A stretch of DNA of 64,000 nucleotides from Flagellimonas meridianipacifica (GCF_003001695.1 NZ_PVYX01000002.1:1426001-1490000); one strand, 5' to 3'. Positions 1-9,028 are shown, numbered from the stretch's first letter. A program made the numbers and translations. The notes: generated by a model from the sequence alone, not told the origin.

Positions 1-1
1 T

Positions 2-1537
2 CCATTACAGGGGCTACCCCTAGTAGAACAGACGGTTTTGGACCTTTCATTGTTTGGACAGGTTGAGTTTGATTTAGCGCCAAATCTGAATTTGATGGCA
101 GGGCTTCGTTGGGACGCTACTGTTTTTATGGATGAGGCCGAATTTAATCCCACCGTATTTCAAGAGTTGGGCATACGCACAGATGAGCGGATCGATGATT
201 TTGACAATATTCAGCCACGCTTCCAACTGACATGGAACGTAAAAGGCAAAAACACGGATATCATTAAAATTGGAGGAGGCGCTTTTAGTGCCCAACCTCA
301 CTATTATGCTCAAGTAAACAACATTCAAAATAGCGGGACTTTGCTAGGAGCTATTGATGTGACAGGGGATGCTGTACCTACACCGGACTTTATCTCGTAT
401 CGCAATGATCCCAGTACCGTTCCCGGAGTCCCGGAAGGGGAGACGCCATTTTCAACCATAAATGCGGTGAGTCCGGATTTTGAAGTGCCTACGATTTACA
501 AAGGAAACATTAGTTACACTCGTTTCTTTGGAGATCGTTACACTTTGGGTATCAATGCGCTCTTTAGTCATACGACCAATAACTATGTATATCAGGAAGC
601 CAACCTTGTTACAGAACCCTTTTTTACAACGCCTATTGAAGGGAGGGATGTTTTTGTCCCCGCGAATACCATCACGGAAAATGGCTTGACCGATTGGACA
701 AACTCCAGGATTTCGGACCAAGTGGGCCGGACTTTGGTCTTGACTTCTGATGGGGTACTGGACAATATTACGCTTATCGTGGAGGGATCCGCTCGGATTG
801 GCCGTGATGGATACCTAAACGGTAGCTTTACCTGGAACAGGACCAAAGATAATTCCTCATACAACTGTTGTGTGGCCAATACCTCTACGTTTATTCCAGT
901 GGAAGGGGATCCAAGGGACTTGAACTATGGCTTTTCAGACAATCATTTTGACACCAAATTGGTACTTAATGGCTCCACCCCAACCTGGAAAGGATTCAAC
1001 TTTGGTGCCACCATCATTGGAACCGGTGGTACTCGATATTCACTTCATGTTGATGACAATACCAGTGCTAATGGTGATTTCAATTTGAGAAATGATATAG
1101 CTTATATTTTCGACCCCAATGACCCCAATACGCCCCAGGCCATTGTAGATGGATACAACGAAGTACTCAACGACCCGGAGACTCCGGAAGGTTTTAAGGA
1201 GTATTTACGGGAAAGCTTTGGTGGTTTTGCTGAGCGTAATGGTGGGAAGAATCCTTTCAGGGCGATTATTGATTTACGTTTGCAAAAAAGGTTCAGTTTT
1301 AATAACAACAGACATGGTCTGGAGCTCACAGCAGATTTATTCAACGCCGCCAACTTGTTGAATAGGGAATGGGGACGTACCAACAACTTTGGTAGGAGAA
1401 GGGATTTTATGCGTATCAATGGTTTTGATCCTACAACAAATGCATATGATTATAGTGTCCAGACAGGAGCTGGCACTGAACCAATAAATGGCACACCATG
1501 GCGACTTCAATTGGGAGCTCGTTATACCTTTAATTAA
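2..1537 (+). CDS. TonB-dependent receptor, Oar-like, C-terminal part (5' end outside window)
   Basis: The frame is open from base 2, so the true start lies upstream of the window; the TTG at 38 is only the first possible start codon inside it. The visible 511 residues are the C-terminal part of an outer-membrane beta-barrel: alternating aromatic and polar strands, long polar loops, and a last strand ending in LQLGARYTFN, the usual barrel end. The NPFRAIIDLRLQKRF and LTADLFNAANLLN stretches resemble Oar/OmpA-related TonB receptors of Bacteroidota. The plug and any carboxypeptidase-like N-terminal domain are not visible. The substrate cannot be inferred. A hairpin terminator follows directly. 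Confidence 0.85.
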   Translation, partial: PLQGLPLVEQTVLDLSLFGQVEFDLAPNLNLMAGLRWDATVFMDEAEFNPTVFQELGIRTDERIDDFDNIQPRFQLTWNVKGKNTDIIKIGGGAFSAQPHYYAQVNNIQNSGTLLGAIDVTGDAVPTPDFISYRNDPSTVPGVPEGETPFSTINAVSPDFEVPTIYKGNISYTRFFGDRYTLGINALFSHTTNNYVYQEANLVTEPFFTTPIEGRDVFVPANTITENGLTDWTNSRISDQVGRTLVLTSDGVLDNITLIVEGSARIGRDGYLNGSFTWNRTKDNSSYNCCVANTSTFIPVEGDPRDLNYGFSDNHFDTKLVLNGSTPTWKGFNFGATIIGTGGTRYSLHVDDNTSANGDFNLRNDIAYIFDPNDPNTPQAIVDGYNEVLNDPETPEGFKEYLRESFGGFAERNGGKNPFRAIIDLRLQKRFSFNNNRHGLELTADLFNAANLLNREWGRTNNFGRRRDFMRINGFDPTTNAYDYSVQTGAGTEPINGTPWRLQLGARYTFN

Positions 1538-1562
1538 GTTTAAGATTGTTCAATTAGCAACT

Positions 1563-1600
1563 AAGAGGGGTTTCACGTCTTTAAACCCCTCTTTCTTTTA
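1563..1600 (+). terminator. Rho-independent terminator after the TonB receptor
   Basis: An 11-bp stem (AAGAGGGGTTT at 1563-1573 pairing with AAACCCCTCTT at 1583-1593) with a 9-base loop is followed by a T-rich run. It lies 26 bases after the receptor stop codon. Confidence 0.85.
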
Positions 1601-1783
1601 TCTTTAAAGCAGTTTAAATACCTAACCTGACACTTCATCTGATAGTTGTTGATCATTTTCAACAAATTGAAACCCGATTTGTAGCATAGGGTACTGTAAT
1701 CGCTTGGAAAAAATAGGTTTAGAAGGTATTCCACCTTTAATTAGCAAACTTCTCGAGTTGGATTTTAGACTGAAAAAAGTGTT

Positions 1784-2440
1784 TTACCCAGGTATTTTAG
1801 GAAAAATGGATTGATTTTTCTTTAGTGCTGTGGCAACTGTTTGACGGGTTGCTCCTATGAAATCCCCTAAATCCTTTTGGGTAAGAAGATCGTAAAGCAC
1901 ATGTATATTGCCCTCCGCGTCCTCAATGCTTTTATCAAGATAAGCCATTAGGAAACGTAGCTTCTCCGTAGTACTCTTCTCATTAATTTTACGCAGTTTT
2001 TTTTCGGCTGTGCACCATCGTTGTACCAAATAGGAGATAAACCATTCAGATATCCGGGGCTCCTCTATGATTACTTTTTTGAAAAAAGACAATTTATAAG
2101 CTCTTAGCCTAGTTGATGTCAGTGTTTTGGCAAATTCAAAAAACTGGTTGTTGAGGTATTTCAAATTACCAATGAAGTCGTTGGAGGAAACAACATCGTA
2201 TACAAATTCTTTCCCATCTAACGTATAGCTGCCCAATTTTATAGCTCCATTTATCACCTCATAGATGAATAAATGTTGAGTAGGAGGTTTATAGAGACAT
2301 TTGTTTTTGTCAAGCGTAAATTCAGACACCACATTTTCAAGGTTATAGCTTGTATCCTGCTCCAAATAATGATAAAGATTGAAAATATGGTAGTCTTTTG
2401 TAATGGGGCGCTCCATATTAGTCAAGTTAAAAATTGCCAT
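1784..2440 (-). CDS. Crp/Fnr family transcriptional regulator
   Basis: A 218-residue protein of the Crp/Fnr layout: an N-terminal cyclic-nucleotide-binding-like beta-barrel (about residues 20-120), a long dimer helix, and a C-terminal winged helix around residues 165-215 with QKDLGDFIGATRQTVATALK as the recognition helix-turn-helix. No Cys cluster for an Fnr-type iron-sulfur centre is present, and the PRSSAQ-like cAMP loop is not obvious, so the ligand is unknown. A second Met at residue 9 is an alternative start. It is a single gene, convergent with the TonB receptor. The 226 bases upstream, before the SRPBCC fragment, show no other gene. Confidence 0.85.
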   Translation of the reverse strand: MAIFNLTNMERPITKDYHIFNLYHYLEQDTSYNLENVVSEFTLDKNKCLYKPPTQHLFIYEVINGAIKLGSYTLDGKEFVYDVVSSNDFIGNLKYLNNQFFEFAKTLTSTRLRAYKLSFFKKVIIEEPRISEWFISYLVQRWCTAEKKLRKINEKSTTEKLRFLMAYLDKSIEDAEGNIHVLYDLLTQKDLGDFIGATRQTVATALKKNQSIFPKIPG

Positions 2441-2666
2441 GTACCAAATTATGTTCCATCAATCATAACAAGGTTAACCTTCGGTTATTTAACATGGGTC
2501 ACTCATGATTTATACGTTAAAAAATCCAATTTTAATTCACTGCAAAGAGCATCTCAAACTGACTTATTTTAGATCTAAATTAAAGAGAGGTTCCATAAAA
2601 GCAACCTATTTCGGGACTGGATTAATTTATCTTTACCTCGCTGTTCATCAAAAGTATATTTAAAGG

Positions 2667-2783
2667 ATGCCAAGGATAGAATTGAAAACAGAAATCGAAG
2701 CGAGAAAGGAAATCATTTTTGATTTATCTCGTTCATCATCCGATTTAACCAACAAAGAAGAAGCACTTAAGCGTATTAGCTAA
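2667..2783 (+). pseudogene. N-terminal fragment of an SRPBCC (START-like) family gene
   Basis: This 38-codon ORF begins MPRIELKTEIEA and continues with IIFDLSRS, the typical opening of small SRPBCC/polyketide-cyclase-like proteins of Flavobacteriia (first beta strand and first helix). After DLSRS the sequence stops resembling the family and reaches a stop at 2781, about 110 residues early. I read it as the remnant of a full-length SRPBCC gene, perhaps truncated by the insertion of the repeat element that begins 120 bp downstream. An expressed short peptide is possible but less likely. Confidence 0.5.
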
Positions 2784-2905
2784 GTATATAAAAATACAAA
2801 CTTTCGATTTCGAATCTAAAATGATATTATCGTATATAACTGTTTCCTTGAAGTTGCTAAATCAATATATTATTGCTTTGAATATATGTTCATGTTTCTA
2901 ACTCA

Positions 2906-3140
2906 TGTTAATTGCACATTTTAAAATACCAGATTGTACTTTTTAAATTGTCATTTACATTCGCTTAAATCACGAAATGCTGAGGGATATTTTGTAAATG
3001 ACAATTTAAAATGTACAGAGGTCAAAACCAGATTTCTTTATAACTAACTGGTTTTTATTTACTTATAAAGACTTAATGATATTTTAAAATGTACACAAAA
3101 CATACAAAATAAAGGATGATAATTTAAAATGTACACTTCA
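2906..3140. mobile_element. IS21-like mini-element or solo IS remnant, copy 1
   Basis: A 235-bp AT-rich element without a coding region. It starts TGTTAATTGCACATTTTAAA and ends with AAAATGTACACTTCA. It holds five copies of a TGTAC-TTTTAAA-type unit: two at the left (about 2914-2930 and 2936-2952) and three inverted copies (3000-3016, 3081-3095, 3119-3136). The left end matches 23698-23751 almost base for base. Ends carrying several transposase-binding repeats are typical of the IS21 family, so I read this as an internally deleted IS21-like element; no transposase is present. No target duplication is visible. The stretch 3141-3310 to its right holds nothing I can recognise. Confidence 0.55.
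2936..3016. repeat. Inverted repeat inside mini-element copy 1
   Basis: The sequence from GTACTTTTTAAATTG at 2936 to CATTTAC at 2958 is the reverse complement, with one mismatch, of 2994-3016 (GTAAATGACAATTTAAAATG and on). The 23-bp arms are separated by about 35 bases and could form a cruciform or act as paired transposase-binding sites. Confidence 0.7.
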
Positions 3141-3310
3141 CTCGTCCCAAGAAAGGTTCTATTTATGGTACTTATGAATATCGATCAAAACGGGTAAACC
3201 AATGAAATAAACAAAACAAATTATCCCTTTAAACGCTGGATTTAAAATACTACCAAGAATTCTAGCTAACCAATAATTACTGTTCAATCTGCCACCAAAC
3301 GTACTTTAAT

Positions 3311-3336
3311 GATGACTTTCCGTTAATTTAGTTATA
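3311..3336 (+). promoter_or_regulatory. Shared island promoter element, site 1 (before the PcfJ-like gene)
   Basis: GATGAC (3311-3316), 14 bases, then GTTATA (3331-3336). The same two boxes with the same spacing occur at 4918 and 10851, each time just before a transcription unit of this island. The start codon at 3369 lies 33 bases after the second box. I infer recognition by the ECF sigma factor encoded at 9029-9592. Confidence 0.65.
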
Positions 3337-3368
3337 CACTACCAGAGGTTAATCAAAAGTATTCCGAA

Positions 3369-4898
3369 ATGGGCCGTAAATTTTACAAAAAACCCCACAA
3401 CTGGCGTTGGCAAAGGTTTTATGGATTGAAGAATTCCAAGACTTCTCTGGAGGAAGAACTCGAACAATACCATTTTGATAAATCCGGAGGCCATATACAT
3501 GATATGTACTGGAACAACCTAAGGGATCCTTTGGTGGCTTTGAATGGCTATATTCCTGGTTTCCACTGTTGTTTAGATTGTTACTACAGCGATATTGGCT
3601 TGGGAAGCCAAGAGGATATCTGCGAATACAATTATCAAAGGTTGTACGAAAATATCACCAACCTCGAAAAGACCATTCAGAACTTGAATGTCGGGGATGA
3701 AATATCGCAACCTTGGAATTCGAATCTACAAGAACTTCAAAAGAACTTGGTACCGGGAAACCATATTGAAGAAAGACTGCACAGTTATTTCAAGAACATG
3801 GATAATCTGCAAAATACCATGAACACAACTGTGGAAAGCCTACGAAAAACGCTTGGTGACCTTTCAAACATTGAAATCATCAAAAAGGCAGTGGGCCTAG
3901 AACATGGAGACTTTATTGCTAAATGGTGCAGTTTGTTATCCCCATTCTGGTTGAGAGATCCGAAATCTTGGACACCAGAAAGCGGAAAACATATACTTGA
4001 TCATCTATTTATAGTATACGATGTCCCTGTTTTTCTCAAAGAACAATGGTTCCCAAATCGGAACGATGGCTTTGGAAGGAAGTACATTCCTTTCAAGTGG
4101 ATTTGTTGGTATTTGATCATAGGGCAAGGTGGAAGTCTTAAAAAGGCATCCAAATACTTTGGCTGGAACATCTCCAATAAATTCCAACACTTCCTACTGG
4201 GCGCACCTAACACTGATTACCCTATGGAATCATGTCTCTATGCAGAAATATATAGATTGGGAGGCAATCAACAGGATTTTATGCGCGTTATGTACAGTCG
4301 TTCACTGGTCATTGACCCGACAGAGCGGACCCATGATGAACCTTATCACAGATTTTGGAAGAACACCTTGGTCTGGTTAATAAGCAATCGAGAGGCCATA
4401 AGCGATGAGGAAAGCAACCTAATAATCGCTTGGGCTCTTCACCGACATACCGAAGCGACCCGTAACGCGGATGAAGGGGAATTTACTTGGAAGGGAAGGA
4501 CGTTGAACAACGTACTCACCGCCAGTGAGGAATATGAGGCCTCCCGATACTTGCCCTCATGGATAGGGTATCATTGGGAAAGCCATGACTGGGATTGGAC
4601 CTTTATGGACGGGAGGGACAACACTTGGGATTTTGTGGAACTAATCAACGGCAAACAACTGTACGAAGAAGGACAATCCATGCACCATTGTGTGGCAACC
4701 TATGCAGGACGATGTGCTTCGGGAACTTCGGCAATTTTCTCGCTGAAAAAGAATGGAAACAGGGTGATTACAATCGAGATAAGCCCAAAACTCCGCATAC
4801 TGGTGCAATCTTTGGGCAAGGGAAACAGAAGACCAACAGGGGAGGAATCCAACATGATTAGGAGATGGTTATCGAATGTATGTGGCAAAGATTCATAG
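3369..4898 (+). CDS. PcfJ-like domain protein
   Basis: A 509-residue protein without signal peptide or membrane segment. Residues about 415-505 match the PcfJ-like domain: MHHCV at 438-442, a following Tyr, AIFSLKKNG, a TIEIS strand and an IVQSLGKGNRRP-type end with VQSLGKGNRRP. The PcfJ family is named from a gene of an enterococcal conjugative plasmid, but its biochemical role is not established. A Cys-rich patch (CCLDC) lies near residues 67-71, and a predicted helical, coiled-coil-like stretch spans about 85-170. It is transcribed alone from the island promoter at 3311, 60 bases before the protease unit. Its place in a sigma-controlled envelope regulon is unusual for this family. Confidence 0.65.
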   Translation: MGRKFYKKPHNWRWQRFYGLKNSKTSLEEELEQYHFDKSGGHIHDMYWNNLRDPLVALNGYIPGFHCCLDCYYSDIGLGSQEDICEYNYQRLYENITNLEKTIQNLNVGDEISQPWNSNLQELQKNLVPGNHIEERLHSYFKNMDNLQNTMNTTVESLRKTLGDLSNIEIIKKAVGLEHGDFIAKWCSLLSPFWLRDPKSWTPESGKHILDHLFIVYDVPVFLKEQWFPNRNDGFGRKYIPFKWICWYLIIGQGGSLKKASKYFGWNISNKFQHFLLGAPNTDYPMESCLYAEIYRLGGNQQDFMRVMYSRSLVIDPTERTHDEPYHRFWKNTLVWLISNREAISDEESNLIIAWALHRHTEATRNADEGEFTWKGRTLNNVLTASEEYEASRYLPSWIGYHWESHDWDWTFMDGRDNTWDFVELINGKQLYEEGQSMHHCVATYAGRCASGTSAIFSLKKNGNRVITIEISPKLRILVQSLGKGNRRPTGEESNMIRRWLSNVCGKDS

Positions 4899-4917
4899 GG
4901 AAATTTTCCAGTTAGAA

Positions 4918-4943
4918 GATGACATTTGCTACATTTGGTTATA
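4918..4943 (+). promoter_or_regulatory. Shared island promoter element, site 2 (before the M48 protease operon)
   Basis: GATGAC (4918-4923), 14 bases, GTTATA (4938-4943). The ATG at 4959 is only 15 bases after the second box, so transcription starting 6-8 bases downstream of it would give a nearly leaderless message. This also argues against the in-frame start at 4926, which lies inside the element. Confidence 0.7.
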
Positions 4944-4958
4944 TACCATAAAAACACG

Positions 4959-5795
4959 ATGAAACCAACCTTTTCCACTCTTCTATTTATTCTTCTTTTT
5001 AAATGGTCCGGCGCACAAGAACTGCCCTTGGATAAACTTGACGAGGCCATAGCCGTATATACCTCGAAGGTCGAGGATGCTGCCTTATTGAACAAATGCG
5101 GTCATGCATTTGATGGTCCTGCTTTTCTATTGAAACAGGCGGAGAACAATTGGCTTGATTTTGCATTATACATCAGTAGCAATTCCAAAAGCTCCATCGG
5201 TAAGGACATTTATAATCGATACGTCCTTTTGGGTCAATTGGACAACACCCATTTTGCCAAGGAAAAAGTTGAGGAAATCCTACAAAAAATCACAAAGAAC
5301 GTTTCCCGTAAAGAAGTTAACTATACATTGAGCATACTTAAGTCCGATGAGATCAACGCTTTCGCCACTCTTGGCGGTTATCTTTATATCACCACTGGAC
5401 TATTGGACTTTGTGGATTCCTATGATGAACTGGCCTTTATCATTGGCCATGAGGTGGCCCATGAGGACCGATTGCACACCCAGCGTAAAGTAACCAAACT
5501 CACACTTTCTACTGATTTAGGGGATATGACCCGAATGGAAGGGTTTGCGGAAATAGCAAGCAAGATAAATAAAACACTTTCCCCACCGTTCGACCAAATT
5601 GATGAATATGAGGCGGATAAAATCGGTTTTGAACTTGCAAAGGCCGCAGGGTATGATATCAACCGATTTGCTGATTTCTTCAAGAAGTTGGAGCGTTATG
5701 AAAAACAGGATCTGCTGAGAAAGCTTACATCGACACACCCGTTTGCAGCACATCGAAAGAACTGCGTTCACTCTTATATAGTCAACAATAGATAA
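4959..5795 (+). CDS. Secreted M48-family zinc metalloprotease
   Basis: The start at 4959 gives a clean signal peptide (MKPTFSTLLFILLFKWSGAQ) and 278 residues; an in-frame start at 4926 would bury it. The zinc motif HEVAH is at residues 164-168 and the third ligand is E218 in the EYEADKIG motif, both diagnostic of M48 (BepA/LoiP/HtpX-like) peptidases. LGGYLYITTGLLDF before the active site is the usual M48 beta-hairpin region. The mature part is expected in the periplasm; no lipobox is present. Relatives take part in envelope quality control, so a role in clearing damaged or regulatory envelope proteins is inferred. It is the first gene of a five-gene operon and its stop is 7 bases from the next start. 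Confidence 0.85.
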   Translation: MKPTFSTLLFILLFKWSGAQELPLDKLDEAIAVYTSKVEDAALLNKCGHAFDGPAFLLKQAENNWLDFALYISSNSKSSIGKDIYNRYVLLGQLDNTHFAKEKVEEILQKITKNVSRKEVNYTLSILKSDEINAFATLGGYLYITTGLLDFVDSYDELAFIIGHEVAHEDRLHTQRKVTKLTLSTDLGDMTRMEGFAEIASKINKTLSPPFDQIDEYEADKIGFELAKAAGYDINRFADFFKKLERYEKQDLLRKLTSTHPFAAHRKNCVHSYIVNNR

Positions 5796-5802
5796 AAAAT
5801 AA

Positions 5803-8145
5803 ATGTATTTAGTTCACAATACTGAATCACAGCCTCTTGAACTGGGAAAAAAACTGACCATCGGGAGAAAGGGGCATGGTGCTCACATTGAAGTGGACAA
5901 CAAAAGAGTTTCTCGGCAACACGCCCAAATTGAGTTACGATCAGAAGGAATCTTCATTATCGACTTAGAAAGCGCTAACGGAATCATGGTAAATCAAAAG
6001 CGTTTGGAGCCCAATGTTTGGTCAAGTATCGAACCGGGGGATACAATCCATATCGCTTCTTTAACCTTTTACCTTTCCACTGAAGGGCTTACTAGAAAAA
6101 AGGAACAAGAAGAAATTATAGGGCCAGAGCCATCTGATTTCAAACAAAAAATCATTGCCAAGGGGATTCTAAAAGTTGGACGTCAAAAAAGCAATGACAT
6201 TGTTTTGGAAGACCCTACGGTGACCCGTGAACATGCTTTGCTGTCCTATTCCCAAGGGAGTTTTTGGGTTGAAGATTTGGGCTCTACCAATAAGACCTAT
6301 CTCAACGGAAAAGAGATAAAGACCAAGACAAAGTTGAAGGATAGTGATACGATTACAATATCCTTTTACAGCATAACACTCGCTAATGGCCCCAAAGACC
6401 TTAGAAAAATAAAAAGTGCCATCAAGGCCTTGGCCATCCAAAAAAAATTCCCAAACAACAAAATTGGACTCCAAGATATGTCACTGAACATCCTCCAATC
6501 CAAGTTTGTGGCGTTGATGGGTCCCTCGGGTTGCGGAAAGTCAACCTTATTAAAATGTCTAAACGGGGAGAATCCCGCTACGTCCGGGGAAGTACTGATT
6601 CATGGACTGTCGTTGGCAGAAAATTTTGGCTTAATCAAAAAAAAGATAGGATATGTACCACAGGATGATATTGTCCATAGGGAACTAACCGTGTATAAGA
6701 CCTTGTTCTATGCCGCCAAATTGCGTTTGCCGGATGATACGACGAATGAGGAAATCAATGAAAGGATAGACAAGGTCATCTCCGATCTGAATTTGGACCA
6801 AGACAAAGAGAAAGATATTCGAACTACAAAAGTAGACAGTCTTTCTGGCGGTCAACGCAAACGTGTCTCCATTGCCGTGGAACTTTTGACCGAACCTACT
6901 ATCCTCTTTTTGGATGAACCCACCTCTCCACTGGATCCTGAAACCATAGAGGGCTTTTTGACCAGCTTAAAAGCATTAGCGCACAATGGGACTACCATAA
7001 TCATGGTCACCCACAAACCAGAAGACCTCAATTATGTGGATGAGGTCATATTTCTGGGAGTACAGGGGCATTTGGTCTTTAAAGGACCAGCGGATTTGTT
7101 GACCACCCATTTTGAAGTGGGCAATATTGTGGAAGTTTATAGCAAAATGAGCGATATAGAGGTGGTTGGCAAGTTTTATCAAAAACCACCCAAGCAAAGT
7201 GTGTCCGGGACGAGCAACCTGGAAATCAAAAAAGAGCGGAAAGACTCCCATTGGCTACAATTGTTCTGGCTGATTTCCAGGTATTTCAGAATCAAGGTCA
7301 ACGACAGGGAGAACCTCGGACTTCTCTTGGCACAACCTATCATAATAGGTGGACTGGTGTGTTTGGTCTTCGACAAGTTCCAGGTAGGGGTGTTGTTCTT
7401 GATGGCCATTTCAGGGATTTGGTTCGGAGTCAGTAATGCCGCCAAGGAAATTGTCGGGGAACTCCCCATTTACAAAAGGGAGCGCATGTTCAATTTGGGC
7501 ATCAATACCTATATCCTCTCTAAATGGACGGTTCTTGCGCTCATCGCATTGATTCAGACCCTCATTTTTGTGGGCATTGTGTATGTTAACTTTAAATGGA
7601 ATTCCCACCCCGACTTTGAAGAGATATTCCTGCGATCGTTTTGGGGTAGCGCGGTATTCATGTTTTATATCTCCATTTCAGCCTCGCTCATAGGACTTTG
7701 GCTCTCAGCGACCTTCAACAATACTGAAAAGGTGATGACAGTGGTGCCCATTGCATTGATGCCACAGATCATGTTGGCAGGGGTAATGACCAAAATAAAC
7801 AATACCCTTGTGGAACTGTTGAGCTTTTTCACCCTGGGACGATGGGGCACCGAGGGATTGGCACGGGTACAGGACAAGGCTTCTCCAACTTTGGAAGGCA
7901 CTGTCGATACCACACAATCCGTAATTGCTTCAGTGGCAATGCCCCCTCCTGTCAACGGGGTACAGGATGCCCCTTCCTCAGCCCTTCGAATATTGGACCT
8001 TTATAATGAAAAACTGGTGGGCGAAGGAAAATTGATAGGAAGCCTTTTTGATGGGTTTGATAGGAACCTTTTGGCCATCGCCATTCTCAGCATGCTTTTT
8101 TACCTGCTGATTTTCGTATCACTTAAAAAGAAGGATGCCCTATGA
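5803..8145 (+). CDS. Tandem-FHA ABC transporter (ABCG-type half-transporter with ATPase and permease fused)
   Basis: A 780-residue fusion. FHA domain 1 (about residues 1-92) has GR 21-22, SRQH 37-40 and NG 59-60; FHA domain 2 (about 115-192) has GR 126-127, TREH and STN...NG. These are the residues that bind phosphothreonine peptides. The ATPase follows, with Walker A GPSGCGKS near 240-247, signature LSGGQRKR from 347 and Walker B ILFLDEP near 367-373. A C-terminal ABC2-type permease with about six membrane helices spans roughly 500-775. The domain order FHA-FHA-ABC-ABC2 is that of mycobacterial Rv1747, whose FHA domains work with the kinase PknF. Here a Ser/Thr kinase and PP2C lie in the next operon, so phosphorylation-controlled export is a sound inference. 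The substrate is unknown. Its stop overlaps the next start (ATGA). Confidence 0.85.
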   Translation: MYLVHNTESQPLELGKKLTIGRKGHGAHIEVDNKRVSRQHAQIELRSEGIFIIDLESANGIMVNQKRLEPNVWSSIEPGDTIHIASLTFYLSTEGLTRKKEQEEIIGPEPSDFKQKIIAKGILKVGRQKSNDIVLEDPTVTREHALLSYSQGSFWVEDLGSTNKTYLNGKEIKTKTKLKDSDTITISFYSITLANGPKDLRKIKSAIKALAIQKKFPNNKIGLQDMSLNILQSKFVALMGPSGCGKSTLLKCLNGENPATSGEVLIHGLSLAENFGLIKKKIGYVPQDDIVHRELTVYKTLFYAAKLRLPDDTTNEEINERIDKVISDLNLDQDKEKDIRTTKVDSLSGGQRKRVSIAVELLTEPTILFLDEPTSPLDPETIEGFLTSLKALAHNGTTIIMVTHKPEDLNYVDEVIFLGVQGHLVFKGPADLLTTHFEVGNIVEVYSKMSDIEVVGKFYQKPPKQSVSGTSNLEIKKERKDSHWLQLFWLISRYFRIKVNDRENLGLLLAQPIIIGGLVCLVFDKFQVGVLFLMAISGIWFGVSNAAKEIVGELPIYKRERMFNLGINTYILSKWTVLALIALIQTLIFVGIVYVNFKWNSHPDFEEIFLRSFWGSAVFMFYISISASLIGLWLSATFNNTEKVMTVVPIALMPQIMLAGVMTKINNTLVELLSFFTLGRWGTEGLARVQDKASPTLEGTVDTTQSVIASVAMPPPVNGVQDAPSSALRILDLYNEKLVGEGKLIGSLFDGFDRNLLAIAILSMLFYLLIFVSLKKKDAL

Positions 8146-9011
8146 AAACAATAACCAAAATAAAGACAACAATACTGTTCGCCATCCTTTCGGTCATTAT
8201 CTCATGCGCCAAGAGACCGGAATTCGTGGCCGTTGAAAATATCGCCATTTTAAACTCCAAAAATGACACCCTTATGGTAGGGATGGACTACATTGTTTAC
8301 AACCCAAACAATGTCAGGACAAAATTGCGCCAATCCAGTATGGAAATCTACTACAGGGACTCGTTGGTGGGCCGTGGATTCCTAAAGGAACAGATTGTAC
8401 TAAGTGCCAATGACACCATAGGAATCCCCGTAAGCTGTAAAATAAGCCTAAAAAGTTTAAGCACATTCTATCCCGAACTGCTAACCTCGGAAGCTTCGAC
8501 TTTTGACCTCAAGGGAAACGGGAAGGTCAGCTTTATGCTGAACTCTTTTAGTATTGTATTGGATGAGCAAATTGATCTTAATACCAAAGAGGCCATTCTG
8601 ACCCAGATTGAGCAAAACCTGGACTATGGCAAAAATTTCAAGTTACGCTCCATATCCAGTAACAAGCTACCTTCTTTAAGAAAAACGCAGCTCAGACTCG
8701 AAATGGAGGCCGTCAACCGGATGCCCATTGCATACCAAATCGACAGTTTGGAGCTGGGCTTTTACCTAGATAAGACCAAGGAATCTGTAGCACATTGGAC
8801 GTTGGAAAAACCTTATGACCAGAGACCCATGGGGTCACAAATAATTCCTTTACAGGTTACTTTAAATAATCTGGACTTGTTGAAACAAATGAAATTCTCT
8901 TGGTTGACCGATCAAAAAGTGAATTTCACTATTTTGGGGGAAGCACAGGTACTCATCGAGGGGTATCGGTTCAATGTGCCAATAGAGGACCTACTTGAAA
9001 TCAGTTTTTAA
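8142..9011 (+). CDS. LEA14/WHy-like lipoprotein
   Basis: A 289-residue protein with signal peptide and lipobox (VIISC, Cys about residue 22), so it is probably an anchored envelope lipoprotein. Two repeats of a LEA-14-like beta-sandwich are visible: residues about 30-150 (AILNSKNDTLMVGMDYIVYN, then NPNNVRTKLRQSSMEIYYRD) and about 165-285 (LRLEMEAVNRMPIAYQIDSLEL). Such domains are associated with desiccation or envelope stress, but their action is not defined. It is translationally coupled to the FHA-ABC transporter by a 4-base overlap, which suggests it works with the exporter, for example as its periplasmic partner (inference). Confidence 0.65.
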   Translation: MKTITKIKTTILFAILSVIISCAKRPEFVAVENIAILNSKNDTLMVGMDYIVYNPNNVRTKLRQSSMEIYYRDSLVGRGFLKEQIVLSANDTIGIPVSCKISLKSLSTFYPELLTSEASTFDLKGNGKVSFMLNSFSIVLDEQIDLNTKEAILTQIEQNLDYGKNFKLRSISSNKLPSLRKTQLRLEMEAVNRMPIAYQIDSLELGFYLDKTKESVAHWTLEKPYDQRPMGSQIIPLQVTLNNLDLLKQMKFSWLTDQKVNFTILGEAQVLIEGYRFNVPIEDLLEISF

Positions 9012-9028
9012 GAAAGCCTTAGGACCAA

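Noticed and set aside
4700..5095. 131-codon minus-strand frame across the PcfJ and M48 genes
   Set aside because: It is the antisense shadow of two well-supported genes, has no family features and covers the island promoter.
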